From IMG/VR virus record IMGVR_UViG_3300042298_000696, positions 1 to 30,206 of that record: DNA of 30,206 nucleotides, one strand, 5' to 3'. The translations under genes and the position numbers were made by a program. Shown piece by piece: positions 17,601-25,829 of the stretch (position 1 is the stretch's first letter; each line of letters begins with the position of its first letter). The notes beneath the pieces are model-generated. The model had not been told where the DNA came from and ran no database searches. It worked only from the letters and a program-made list of their open reading frames with translations. The DNA is from a virus.

Positions 17601-20600
17601 GGCGACCGTGCCTAAAATAGACAAATACGAAAGCCCCTATATAGGTAGCAAGAAGCTCGACCTCAATAAGTTCACTGATGTTAAGACAGGTGCCGACCTC
17701 CTCAATAGATACCTTGAGCATGGCACGGATGAAGGTCTGAAGTCCCTTGCCTCTTTGTTCTTACAGTCTCCGCATGCGGCTTCAGTCGGGGTTAATTTCC
17801 ATAAGGCTGGAGATGTACTGCCCGCGCATATTTTGAATGCTATATCCAAGTCACATGGGATATCTGTAACGGGTCCTGAAGGCTCTGCAGTACACTTTAG
17901 ATCGGATGCCCCCAACTCCTTTACAGAAGATACGTTAGTTCACGAACTGCTTCACTCTCTTACGACAGGCGCTATTCATCGTAGCCCGCACCTTAAAAAT
18001 AGCCTAGATAGCCTGTCGAAAAACATCGCAATGGAGTTAAGCCACACTGCGGATATGTTGGGTTATCATAAAAAGGACAACGCTAGGATTAAAGAGCTTG
18101 CTGATTTTTGGCAAAAACACGTTAAGTACAAACCGGGTGAAATGCTTGCCTACGGGCTAACGTCTCCGGCTTTTAAGGAAGTTTTGCAGGGCTTCACTGC
18201 TGACGGTAAGCGACTGAATTTAGTAGAACAGGAGACTTTGCGTAGTCACTATGACTACACTACCCGAAGACCTTCTGCGCCTAAACCGTTGACTCTATGG
18301 GATAAGTTTGTTGATCTGATGCGTAAGCTGTTCCGTATACCGGAGAAGAACAAGGCAGCATTTGAACAGGCGGTAGCTAAGTATCATGAAGATGTAGAAG
18401 CTCGTAGACAAGAGATTGAAAGGCTTGTCACACCAAAATCTCTGGCGGCTCAACTAGATGAACACCTCAATGAACTGCTGAAAGTCACTAGAGAAAAAGG
18501 TCTGGGCCTTCCGACTAAAGGTGAAGACATATCCCAAGCTAAAAAAGCTGAAGCCCCCACACCCAAGCCATCCAAAGAAGAGTTAGCCGAAGCGGAGAAG
18601 CGTCTGAAAGACTCCGGTATGGTCGGTGCTGTTAAAGACAGAACGCTGGGCACCAAGATGCGAGATGTTGTGAATGACCTCTTCACAGAGGGGCGCAATA
18701 ACTCTTTTGTATCTGAATATGTAGACGTGCGAGAGCCTATCTCCAAGGCTGTGCAGGACTTGCCGGATAACGTAGGTGAGAAGCTTAGGAGTGACTATAT
18801 CTACAGCGCCTATGAGCAACGGGGCAATGTCATCCAAGAGTCCTACCGTAAAGGCTTTGTCGCTATGGGTAGGGATGGCACGATTGAGGTTGTTAAGGAC
18901 AACCAGCTTGCTTTGGCTGAAATCTTTAAGCGTGTCGGTGCCAAGAACCAAGAGCTTTTCAGTAATGTGTTGGTAGCGCTTCGCGTCAGGACTATTAGGG
19001 CTCAGGATGCTGAGATCAGAGCGCAGGCCAACAAACTGCTTAATATGGCTGAGGAGATGCAGGACTATGCCAGTACCCTGAAGGATGCGGCTAAGCGTAA
19101 GAAGTTCAACGCGGCGGCTAGAAACCTCACAAAGATAGCGGAGAAAAACCTAGAAAGAATTAACTGGGAAAAAGGCCGCACCAAGTTTACAGCGCAGGAA
19201 GTTAGAGATGCTGAGACTGTTATAGCAGGGCACCCAGAGCTTGCTCGTGAAGCCGAAAACGTCTATGCACTGCTGCGTAAGTCTGTTGATCTGTGGGAGA
19301 ACGACGGGCTCGTAGATGCTGATAAAGCGAAGGAGTGGAAGGAATACCCCAACTACTTCCCGCTCTATGAGACAGCCGATTACGAGAAGCAGATGGCAGA
19401 CCCTTCCAAGCATATTGATAGCTATGCTGCCATGATGGGTAAGAGCCCTAAGAACCTTCCTACTGTACACGCTCAAGAATGGCATGCACATCAGGTCTTT
19501 ACAGAGAACAATCTACTGCGGCACATCTCCTTCTTTGCTTCTGCGGCGGCTGAGCATTCAGCACGTAAGAACACGGCCTATAACCTTGAGATGGTAGGTA
19601 AGGCTGAGCGCATCAAGAAAGGCACTGAGAAGAAGGGTGAGCTTGTCGTTAAATTCAGAGAGAATGGTAAGGACGTATTCTATAGAGTAGACGATGCTCC
19701 TGCGTACTATGCCATGCAGTCGGCCATGCCGTTGATGAGCCCTCTCCTGAAACGTATGCGTAGTGTCGGCAACTTCGCTCGTGTTGTGATGCTTATGAAC
19801 CCATTATTCTGGTTCCGTCAGGCATTCCGTGAGCCTATTCAAGCGAGTCTTGTAGGTCGTGCAGGGGTCATCACTACGTTTGATACGCTACGTGCTGTTA
19901 GTGAGATAGCCGCTGGTAAGTCAAAAGGCTACGAGCGTCTGCGAGCCAAAGGTACCATTGGTCCGGTGGATATCATTCCTGACCCTGCTGAGTTTATTAA
20001 AGTAGCCCAGAACGGCAAGAGCATGGTATCTAAGGGTCTGACGGGTATAAAGCATATCCACGAAGCAATGGATGCTGCGACTCGTGTGGTGGTGTACGAA
20101 AAGGCTAAGGCTGACGCGCTCAGTAAGGGCTTCGATGAAGAGACGGCTGACGCTATCGGTGTGATGAAAGCACGAGAGATCATCAACTTCGCCAAACAAG
20201 GACGTAGCAAGATCATTCGAGCCGTCCGTGCGACTACTCCATTTTTCGGCGCAGCACTGAACAGTTTAGACGTTATGGCTCGTGCAGCATCACCTCGTAA
20301 GATAGGGCATCTGAGTAAAGCTGAGGCTATGGAGGCTAGGAGAAATTTTTACTCTACAGCATTCATGCTGGCTACGTTCTCTACGGCCTACGCTGCGGCT
20401 ATGTCAGAGGATGAGGACTATCTGAAAGAACCTGATCGTATAGGTAATTGGTTGATTCCTATCGGGGGTGGTAATTTTATAAAAATCCCTATCCCGTTTG
20501 AAGCAGGGTGGTTTACCAAAGAATTGCCAGAACTTACGATGCTGCTCAACATGGGGGCTATCAATACACGCGAAGCGCTCACTGAGGCTAGAAAAGGGTT

Positions 20601-21336
20601 TGCGGCTAACGTGCTTCCTCCTATGCCGACGATGTATGCACTGCAACCTTTCTTGGAAATATTGGTTGACTATGACTTCTTCACTGAGTCTTCGCTTGAA
20701 GGCAGAGACTCCGAATTGGCGGTACGTGACAGAAATAGTAAAGCCAGCGAACTCTCTAAGCTAATTATCAACAAGATGGAAGATGCTGGCGTAAACATCT
20801 TCGGCATGTCCGCCAACCAGCTTGAGCATCTGAATAAGAAGTTCTTGGGTCAGCTATGGGCAGTGACCCGTACCGCCTCGGATGCTTACATAAACAGAGG
20901 GCGTGTTACCCCTGAGAAGGAATGGTATGAGATGCCCCTAATCAGTGGGGCCGTGACTTCAGGCACTAAGGATCGCGCTGTCGATCAGTTCTATACAGTG
21001 GCTAAAGAAGTATCGGAGGTCAATAAATCGTTTGAACGTGCCAAGTCCCATGCAGATGTAGAGCGCTTCAACCAGATCACGACCAATCCAGAGAATGTTA
21101 AAGCCCTCAAAGCTAGCAAATCTTTGCGAGATAAAAAAGCAGATATAGGTAAGTTGGCTACTGATATAGAGAAGATCAAACAGAGCCAACCGCCGAACTA
21201 CGACAAGATGTCTGACAGAGAAAAGAAACAGGCGGCTAAGGATATGGCCGCTAAAATCAAGATGCTCAAAGACAGACAACGCCTTATTGCTAAGCTCGGA
21301 GTTGAGGAAGCGCGTAAGCTAGGGTTGGATATTTAG
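14671..21336 (+). CDS. Giant internal virion protein: lysozyme + metallopeptidase + LPD38-type polyvalent protein
   Basis: 2221 residues. Residues 80-220 align in pattern with lambda R lytic transglycosylase (GH104-type): AGDESPDYRTVYGG with likely catalytic E89, LSRHPG, SSAAGRYQFLGSTW (125-138), LHDFSPESQDLAAW (147-160) and VWTSLPGG. Two short DGQ/RxFDVExxM modules follow at about 240-305, then a hydrophobic Gly-rich region (about 400-445) that could enter a membrane. Acidic Pro-Glu-Val linkers come next (about 690-790). HELLH (1091-1095), with E1157 in PGEMLAYG, gives a zinc metallopeptidase-like set. Residues about 1350-1960 (MLMNPLFWFRQAFREPIQA, AREIINFAKQGRS, ATTPFFGAALNSLD) match the large polyvalent LPD38 type. 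The T7 gp16-like layout suggests ejection into the host and local wall degradation. Confidence 0.8.
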   Translation: MARDTGLGALFTPSYRTGDPEMDALFGLIREQQEPPELKRPETRSAPRGAREQEEVRKEQGARGRVKTAVNKDLSPEARALLDTIAGDESPDYRTVYGGRKVNDLSRHPGIAVPIHSGPNAGKTSSAAGRYQFLGSTWNDQAKKLGLHDFSPESQDLAAWNLAVESYGPNLEADLRSGDPRKIAEIGHALRRVWTSLPGGIEQGAQASKFASRYLSNLGAESEAPQQASPQLASTQESPYYPVRLTDGQIFDVEKGMGLDEVDAMLQKNGINARPLRPYTAPDGRQFDVEYDMTDDEIMGMLQKAPQQPGQEEESNYLGAMKYNAQQALSGIAQGAGTELGELGKAAQGAGFLGDYAKPVSEFLTEKGAQSRTYGEQLGKDIEGTYERPKNLNAVEEYFSYPLVETVGGIFPYVAAGGLSMVPGVGGVLGPAAVAGAVHAGAMGEGEQLAKAEGKEFVPSEYRFPYAAAVDAANLVGLNVLNKALKVFGKEAILGSREAIQAAVEKGGIEEAKKVVGSRLKNVAGEFLKGEAALVSGEVIEDAINREYLGKPLLSEEAWQQYFETSKQVGPLGLFTGPMAGLGTHYNKATEVARLEEQQAVQEALAQQEAERQKIGELRDVGVSPAQLEKFKVKNELEGLSDEDALAAYKADQEAIAQRKAAKIEELPEELRDVPYKEAKVYQQMQEAQAAEVPSEEVSGVPEEPTAPVEPVSSVAPPAVEVGAPEVPKAPEVQAEAPEVKAPEAEVPYYDTLGLKNPKSNLPYKALKQFDINNPDHAASINTILDEIEKKGMPRDQAAVNAVRAKTEEVKLNAQPIPQAGPFVRSGSTQSEIRQEGGDQTVSSQGVEPSRQGIEVPEVPEAKAPEIKEAKLFTAGRDEGYVVYDEEALQRASLDKGDKPVPSGGGMAPEYESMFGKHFYEEAKRYFAPGGGYEKGEKYRVVTPKGAYLFTDVDQAKNFAATSGMKKGATRELKPFEATVPKIDKYESPYIGSKKLDLNKFTDVKTGADLLNRYLEHGTDEGLKSLASLFLQSPHAASVGVNFHKAGDVLPAHILNAISKSHGISVTGPEGSAVHFRSDAPNSFTEDTLVHELLHSLTTGAIHRSPHLKNSLDSLSKNIAMELSHTADMLGYHKKDNARIKELADFWQKHVKYKPGEMLAYGLTSPAFKEVLQGFTADGKRLNLVEQETLRSHYDYTTRRPSAPKPLTLWDKFVDLMRKLFRIPEKNKAAFEQAVAKYHEDVEARRQEIERLVTPKSLAAQLDEHLNELLKVTREKGLGLPTKGEDISQAKKAEAPTPKPSKEELAEAEKRLKDSGMVGAVKDRTLGTKMRDVVNDLFTEGRNNSFVSEYVDVREPISKAVQDLPDNVGEKLRSDYIYSAYEQRGNVIQESYRKGFVAMGRDGTIEVVKDNQLALAEIFKRVGAKNQELFSNVLVALRVRTIRAQDAEIRAQANKLLNMAEEMQDYASTLKDAAKRKKFNAAARNLTKIAEKNLERINWEKGRTKFTAQEVRDAETVIAGHPELAREAENVYALLRKSVDLWENDGLVDADKAKEWKEYPNYFPLYETADYEKQMADPSKHIDSYAAMMGKSPKNLPTVHAQEWHAHQVFTENNLLRHISFFASAAAEHSARKNTAYNLEMVGKAERIKKGTEKKGELVVKFRENGKDVFYRVDDAPAYYAMQSAMPLMSPLLKRMRSVGNFARVVMLMNPLFWFRQAFREPIQASLVGRAGVITTFDTLRAVSEIAAGKSKGYERLRAKGTIGPVDIIPDPAEFIKVAQNGKSMVSKGLTGIKHIHEAMDAATRVVVYEKAKADALSKGFDEETADAIGVMKAREIINFAKQGRSKIIRAVRATTPFFGAALNSLDVMARAASPRKIGHLSKAEAMEARRNFYSTAFMLATFSTAYAAAMSEDEDYLKEPDRIGNWLIPIGGGNFIKIPIPFEAGWFTKELPELTMLLNMGAINTREALTEARKGFAANVLPPMPTMYALQPFLEILVDYDFFTESSLEGRDSELAVRDRNSKASELSKLIINKMEDAGVNIFGMSANQLEHLNKKFLGQLWAVTRTASDAYINRGRVTPEKEWYEMPLISGAVTSGTKDRAVDQFYTVAKEVSEVNKSFERAKSHADVERFNQITTNPENVKALKASKSLRDKKADIGKLATDIEKIKQSQPPNYDKMSDREKKQAAKDMAAKIKMLKDRQRLIAKLGVEEARKLGLDI

Positions 21337-21337
21337 G

Positions 21338-21369
21338 CAAAAAGAAGCCCCTGCGGAGGGTCAGGGGCT
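21338..21369 (-). terminator. Rho-independent terminator of the minus-strand replication operon
   Basis: A perfect 8-bp stem (AGCCCCTG 21346-21353 with CAGGGGCT 21362-21369) encloses an 8-base loop. Read on the minus strand it is followed by TTCTTTTTG (21345-21337), a good T-tract. It lies about 54 bases past the primase-helicase stop and just after the stop of the giant late gene. The plus orientation lacks a T-tract, so it mainly ends minus-strand transcripts. Confidence 0.8.
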
Positions 21370-21372
21370 GAG

Positions 21373-21387
21373 TTGGGAGAGTCCCAA
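21373..21387. other. Second hairpin in the convergent intergenic gap
   Basis: TTGGGA and TCCCAA form a perfect 6-bp stem with a 3-base loop (GAG), directly beside the main terminator. There is no T-tract on either side. It may help stop or stabilise the 3' ends of convergent transcripts, or it may be incidental. Confidence 0.4.
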
Positions 21388-21422
21388 GGAGCAATGAACA
21401 ATGATGTGTTACGATAGCATGC

Positions 21423-24374
21423 CTAAAGAGGTGTGTCAATAGGATCGTCTGCTTTTGACAGCATATCGACATCGAACAGGTAGCACGGGACGGGGGCTGT
21501 GGAATAATTTGCCGTTGCTTCACCTAGATTCGTGGTTAGTTCTTCTATCAACGTGCCGGATGACGTGAGCCCTTTCATTACTTGTAGGGTAGGCATGCGC
21601 TTGGTATTCAGCCATCCTACAAAGTCGGAAACGGAGATATACAGGCGACGAGTCTGCACCTCATGCCGACCCTTGAGAGCGCCGATGACAGGCTTACTGA
21701 CGGATTGATTCATTAGCGCATTATCCACGTCAGTCTGTCCACTCTGCACCACCAGAATCTGATGTATGAACTCATTCCAGTAACGGTTCACAGCGCTTGC
21801 ATACGAGCTTCCCTCTTGAATCATTGAGGCTTTTTGTACCGCAGTACGAGTCTCGGTGAACAACTCTATGGCCCACTCCCATACAGGCTCAATGGGGATA
21901 TTGATGATGCCCAGACGGTTAGCTATCTCTCCACCCGCAAAGGCTGCTGCCATACACCCAGAATAAAATCGCTCCTTGCCTTTTGAGTCCACTTCCGCAT
22001 CAAATCTACGCCGTGTGTCTAGGAGCTTTTCACGCACATTCTCAATGTTAGGCACAACGTACTGCATATAGGGCTCACACGCTAACCCATAGTTGTTTGG
22101 CAGTAGTTGACCGAATAGCTCATCCGCCTCTGCTTTAGTGAGGAGGTCATCATTCTCTACGGGCACTTGCAGTATGCGGAGCATTTCGCCTTCGACAGAT
22201 TCTTTGTATTGCTTCAGCACCCCATGCAGGCTGTTGTTACCAGAGGTCAGAAAAATCGTAGCCCATGTCGTGTCATTGGTGCGCTCCATGTTGTCATGAG
22301 TTCTTAGCCGGTTCTTGCCTCTGCCTGATGATAGGTCAAAACTAAAGCGGCTTACCGCTTCTGGCAGCATATTAGTCACTTCGTCTATACATGCCGGGAT
22401 ATTGTTTAGTACCCCCGCCCTATGCAGCTTGGCGTTCACCGTGTCGTTGTCGGTCAGCATACCCCGTATAGGATCACCCCAGATGCTGGTAACGGCTTTC
22501 TGCAATGTAGACTTACCCACGCCTGATGCTACGTTAGTCAGATGGACGATCATGCTCCCTTCACCGATGAACTTATACAACGGAGCACCGAACCCACAGA
22601 ACAGAGCAAAGGCTCTAGCCTCATTTCCTTTACTAGCATAGGTGTTCACAACCTTCTGCCAGTTCTCTAGCTTGCCTACTTTTGCGTAAATCTCAGCGAT
22701 TGATTGCGCTCCTTTGGTAATAGGGCTGTGGCCGATAGTGCCTGTGTCATTTACCTCTCTATTGCCAATAACAAACCGTGTGTCGTTGTCATGCCATCCG
22801 AACTGTTTACGGGCGTTTGCGGCTTTGCCGTCATCTTGCAGCTTCTTTGTCCATGCTCCGATATAGCGACGAAGTAACTCAAGCCGTTTGTTATTTGTGA
22901 CTACATGCACTCCCTTGGCAGCAAGGATATCTCGTAGGGTGTCCATTTTATATAGATAGGCCAGCGGAGCCGTGACTTCAGATAACCCGTCATTCGGCAA
23001 ACAAATACACAGCGTAGCATACTCCTGCTCTCCGTCTTTCGATCTATCCTTTACCCACAAGTCGCGTTCGTAGACCATGAACTCGTCAGGATCATCACCA
23101 CTGTCAGGATTATCATTTTCTACACTGCCTCTATAAGCTACCCCGCCACCTTTCGGGCGTATCCAAGGAAAAGGGTAGTCAGTAGGAATTTCTACGGAGA
23201 CAGTCTCGTTCAGCCCTTCATGCTTGACCTCAATGATGTGCTCTTCTGGTAGTGCCTCTTCTATCACTACACCCAAGGATATAGGCGATGTGATTTTGCC
23301 CTTGTGTATACAGGCGCTACAGAGTTGAGGATGATTGAGCTCCTTCCATTTCTCACAGGTGCGAGGTCCTTCTGCTCTACTCGCCTTGGCAAACCATTCA
23401 TCAGGTTCAGTGCCGGGGTAATCCCTCGACACCATATCAATCCCTTCGACTCTATCAATACAGAACTGCGCGATGGATAGCGCAGCATGCCACATGGGTT
23501 CTTCTAGGGTTGCTCGATTAGATACACAATAGGCGATCTGTGGGCACCCAGCACTGCGTTCCACTTTTCTTTTTACCAGACGGTCAATCTTGGTGCCATC
23601 TGCCTGCTCTATCTGCTCAATAGTTTCTTCGACGCGCTCAATGGTATCAATGCTTTTTTTGTAGATTCTGCTAAATTTGAATGTGCGGCTTACCTGCATC
23701 AACTTCTCCATGACAGGATCGGCTGAGTGAACAGGAGAGTAAGCCTCGCGTGATACATACCCTACACAGGCTGAAAAATGCGCTAGGGTTATAGGGTCTG
23801 CGACTCGTTTAAGTACGACTTTCTTATGGTTGCTGTCGCGTTTTTTGTTCGTGGTGTTCGGGACTCGTAAGATTCGCGCTCCATCTGCCGTCACTACAGG
23901 ATCGGCCTTTAGTTCTAATTCGTGAGTTTTGCGTTTGAATGCGTCAGCTACAGGCTTCCATGTGTTGTACTCTACAGCGGCGTTTAAGCTCCAATAGGCA
24001 TGTACTCCGAAACCGGAATCGACCAGTGTGGGGAGCGGGAGTTTGATCGTGTCACAAAATTTCTGAAGAGCCTCAATAGCCTCCTTCTTGGTCAGGTAGC
24101 CGTTCTCCTTGCCGCAGTCTAGGTCAAGATAGAAGCTCTTGAGCGCTTGGATATTTTGTACGTTTTTTGGTTTGTCTTTGTTTTGGAATGTGGCACAGGC
24201 GAAGTAAACCTCTCTGCCTTCCTCATCCATTGAGGCTATTGTCCTTGCTATTTCTGGATCGCCTTGCTCGAAGTAGCGCACCTTTGGCATGGCTGAGCGA
24301 TCACTCCTCAAACCTGTTAAGCAGAGCAGACCATCCTCGGCCAATACGGTGTTAAATAATGTTTCTGGTTCCAT
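21423..24374 (-). CDS. Primase-helicase (archaeo-eukaryotic primase fused to helicase ATPase)
   Basis: 983 residues. The N-terminal part (1-220) looks like an AEP/PrimPol primase: FYLDLDCG (81-88) gives metal ligands D84 and D86, and VDSGFGVHAYWSL (118-130) is the SGxGxH nucleotide motif with H125. A probable zinc site follows (C340, H348, C352, C355 in TCEKW...HPQLCSACIHKG). The C-terminal half is a DUF927/superfamily III-like helicase: Walker A ASGVGKST (616-623, K621), Walker B ACIDEV (661-666), then a sensor-like ATIFLTSGN. One protein would thus prime and unwind the phage origin or fork. Ribosome site GGGAG lies about 3 bases before ATG. It is the last gene of the operon, set off from the ssDNA-binding gene by a hairpin. 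Confidence 0.8.
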   Translation of the reverse strand: MEPETLFNTVLAEDGLLCLTGLRSDRSAMPKVRYFEQGDPEIARTIASMDEEGREVYFACATFQNKDKPKNVQNIQALKSFYLDLDCGKENGYLTKKEAIEALQKFCDTIKLPLPTLVDSGFGVHAYWSLNAAVEYNTWKPVADAFKRKTHELELKADPVVTADGARILRVPNTTNKKRDSNHKKVVLKRVADPITLAHFSACVGYVSREAYSPVHSADPVMEKLMQVSRTFKFSRIYKKSIDTIERVEETIEQIEQADGTKIDRLVKRKVERSAGCPQIAYCVSNRATLEEPMWHAALSIAQFCIDRVEGIDMVSRDYPGTEPDEWFAKASRAEGPRTCEKWKELNHPQLCSACIHKGKITSPISLGVVIEEALPEEHIIEVKHEGLNETVSVEIPTDYPFPWIRPKGGGVAYRGSVENDNPDSGDDPDEFMVYERDLWVKDRSKDGEQEYATLCICLPNDGLSEVTAPLAYLYKMDTLRDILAAKGVHVVTNNKRLELLRRYIGAWTKKLQDDGKAANARKQFGWHDNDTRFVIGNREVNDTGTIGHSPITKGAQSIAEIYAKVGKLENWQKVVNTYASKGNEARAFALFCGFGAPLYKFIGEGSMIVHLTNVASGVGKSTLQKAVTSIWGDPIRGMLTDNDTVNAKLHRAGVLNNIPACIDEVTNMLPEAVSRFSFDLSSGRGKNRLRTHDNMERTNDTTWATIFLTSGNNSLHGVLKQYKESVEGEMLRILQVPVENDDLLTKAEADELFGQLLPNNYGLACEPYMQYVVPNIENVREKLLDTRRRFDAEVDSKGKERFYSGCMAAAFAGGEIANRLGIINIPIEPVWEWAIELFTETRTAVQKASMIQEGSSYASAVNRYWNEFIHQILVVQSGQTDVDNALMNQSVSKPVIGALKGRHEVQTRRLYISVSDFVGWLNTKRMPTLQVMKGLTSSGTLIEELTTNLGEATANYSTAPVPCYLFDVDMLSKADDPIDTPL

Positions 24375-24396
24375 GCTCCCTGCCTACTAACGAAAG

Positions 24397-24417
24397 GGGC
24401 GGTGCAGAACACCGCCC
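24397..24417 (-). terminator. Hairpin between ssDNA-binding and primase genes, possible attenuator
   Basis: GGGCGGTG (24397-24404) and CACCGCCC (24410-24417) form a perfect, GC-rich 8-bp stem with a 5-base loop in the 71-base gap. On the minus strand it is followed only by CTTTCGTT, a weak T-run. It may cause partial termination or protect the 3' end of the ssDNA-binding mRNA, giving more binding protein than primase. Confidence 0.5.
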
Positions 24418-24445
24418 ATAAAAAGGATATCAACCTATCCAGTTA

Positions 24446-25339
24446 TCAATCGTCAGTAGCCCATTCGTCAAGGATGTTTTCCACCGATTCGCTTTTGACC
24501 GGCGCAGTGTTTGTCTTCGACTTACGGACAGTGGGCTCCTCTTCAACGGCCTCAATCGCTACAGGCTCTTCTCTGAAGGGTGATACCTTGGGTGCCGTAG
24601 CTTCAGCGGTCTTGGCTAAATCCATCTGCGCTGGGTTGAATGCGATAGCAGACAAGGCTTCTGGGCTCTGACCCTTCTCAATAACCGCAGCAATTTCGGC
24701 ATCAGTCAAAGATCGTGCAGCGCGGAAAAATAGCTTGGGAGACTCAGCGGATTCATCAAACCGCATCTCCGTCACGACACGAGTGATAGAGTAATTGAAC
24801 CCCGCCAGATGCTTAACATACGCATCCAGTGCCATATCATCCTCGCCCTTTGCCTTACCAAATATAGACGTAGCTGGAAGCGTTAGCTGGTAGACATCGC
24901 TGTTTTCTACATTATTAGCTAGTACAACTGCCAGCCTACGGCTGAAGCGACAAGCGCGACCCTTACCGTTGGTGCCAGACCCAGCGATGTTCTTTGGGCA
25001 ACTATCACAGGTCTTACCTTGAGGAGCAGGAGCTTTAGGATCAGGACGCCTGCCATCATTCGACCAGCAATCGGGTAGACCTACTGCGTTAGGATCAAAG
25101 GTCTTGGCATAGAAGGTACGGCTCACATCAGGAGCCGCGTTGACGACTACTACATCCATCTCGGGCTTGGGGCTCCGTGCCGTCTCTTGTCCATTGACGA
25201 TCATACGGAACTTACTACCCCGCAGAGAAATGCGCTTGTAGTTACCACCATTACCCAGCAGTTTTTTGGTTACATCGTCCAGACCTTGAGCGCTAGAAAC
25301 AACAGAAGTCTGGTCACGGAAAAGCGTTACATTAGACAT
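24446..25339 (-). CDS. Phage ssDNA-binding protein candidate with acidic tail
   Basis: 297 residues. The layout fits phage ssDNA-binding proteins: a beta-rich core (YKRISLRGSKFRMIVNGQE, MDVVVVNAAP), a probable zinc site with C91, C111, C114 and C130 (DCWSNDG, TCDSCP, ACRFSRRLAVV), strands around QLTLPATSIFG and LFFRAARSL, and a disordered linker. The C terminus ends NILDEWATDD, an acidic tail with an aromatic residue like that used by T7 gp2.5 and bacterial SSB to contact partners. It lies between a coiled-coil protein and the primase-helicase, downstream of a good promoter, as expected for a protein needed in quantity. The fold is inferred; no single catalytic motif can prove it. Confidence 0.65.
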   Translation of the reverse strand: MSNVTLFRDQTSVVSSAQGLDDVTKKLLGNGGNYKRISLRGSKFRMIVNGQETARSPKPEMDVVVVNAAPDVSRTFYAKTFDPNAVGLPDCWSNDGRRPDPKAPAPQGKTCDSCPKNIAGSGTNGKGRACRFSRRLAVVLANNVENSDVYQLTLPATSIFGKAKGEDDMALDAYVKHLAGFNYSITRVVTEMRFDESAESPKLFFRAARSLTDAEIAAVIEKGQSPEALSAIAFNPAQMDLAKTAEATAPKVSPFREEPVAIEAVEEEPTVRKSKTNTAPVKSESVENILDEWATDD

Positions 25340-25351
25340 GATATTTACCTA

Positions 25352-25762
25352 TTAAAGTTTTTTGGAAGGGCGGCGTACAGTAACGGAGTACGCACGGTCA
25401 GTATTCATACCCATTGGGAACACATCGGGATGATCCTCTAGGAAGTCCCGCATAGCCCCGTTGCTGATTCTCTTCTCAAGCAGGTATGGTGCTTGATGAG
25501 CATTGATGAACTGATACAAAGAGTCCCAGTCCGTCGTATAGTATTTAGTTGCTACACTCCTTATGATTGTCCCATGATTTGTTTTTATGCTTCCAGCACC
25601 TAGCTCTTCACAGAGCCTGTTCATCTCGGCTTGTAGCTCCTCCATTTTACCTTTCAGGACCGCTTCCTTCTCTTCGTTCTCTTTTTTCAAAGCGTAGTAC
25701 GTGTCCCGCAGGTTCAAGAAAGCAGCAGCCAAGCTGTCCGCTGATAATTTTTCAGTCTCCAT
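25352..25762 (-). CDS. Coiled-coil phage protein of unknown function, 136 aa
   Basis: The start is taken at the ATG of METEKLSADS because GAGGA lies 5 bases upstream and the promoter and hairpin sit just ahead. An upstream ATG (25846) would run the coding sequence through those signals. Residues 22-55 form a charged coiled coil (KKENEEKEAVLKGKMEELQ). Residues 58-136 are a compact domain: GSIKTNHGTIIRSV, YYTTDWDSLYQFI, LLEKRISNGAMRDFLE and a final YSVTVRRP strand. I recognise this domain pattern from other phage replication regions, where it is uncharacterised. It may help the ssDNA-binding protein encoded next, but that is only position-based. It is the first gene of the promoter-driven transcript. 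Confidence 0.65.
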   Translation of the reverse strand: METEKLSADSLAAAFLNLRDTYYALKKENEEKEAVLKGKMEELQAEMNRLCEELGAGSIKTNHGTIIRSVATKYYTTDWDSLYQFINAHQAPYLLEKRISNGAMRDFLEDHPDVFPMGMNTDRAYSVTVRRPSKKL

Positions 25763-25803
25763 AATATCCTCGCGTAGTGTTGCGTGATTGCGTATCGACA
25801 TCT

Positions 25804-25820
25804 CCCACATAACGTGTGGG
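25804..25820 (-). promoter_or_regulatory. 5' leader hairpin next to the predicted transcript start
   Basis: CCCACA (25804-25809) pairs with TGTGGG (25815-25820) around a 5-base loop. It would form within the first bases of the RNA made from the promoter at 25830-25859, about 40 bases before the ribosome site. A 5' stem of this kind can protect mRNA from decay; it could also be an operator palindrome. Confidence 0.5.
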
Positions 25821-25829
25821 GCCAGACAT

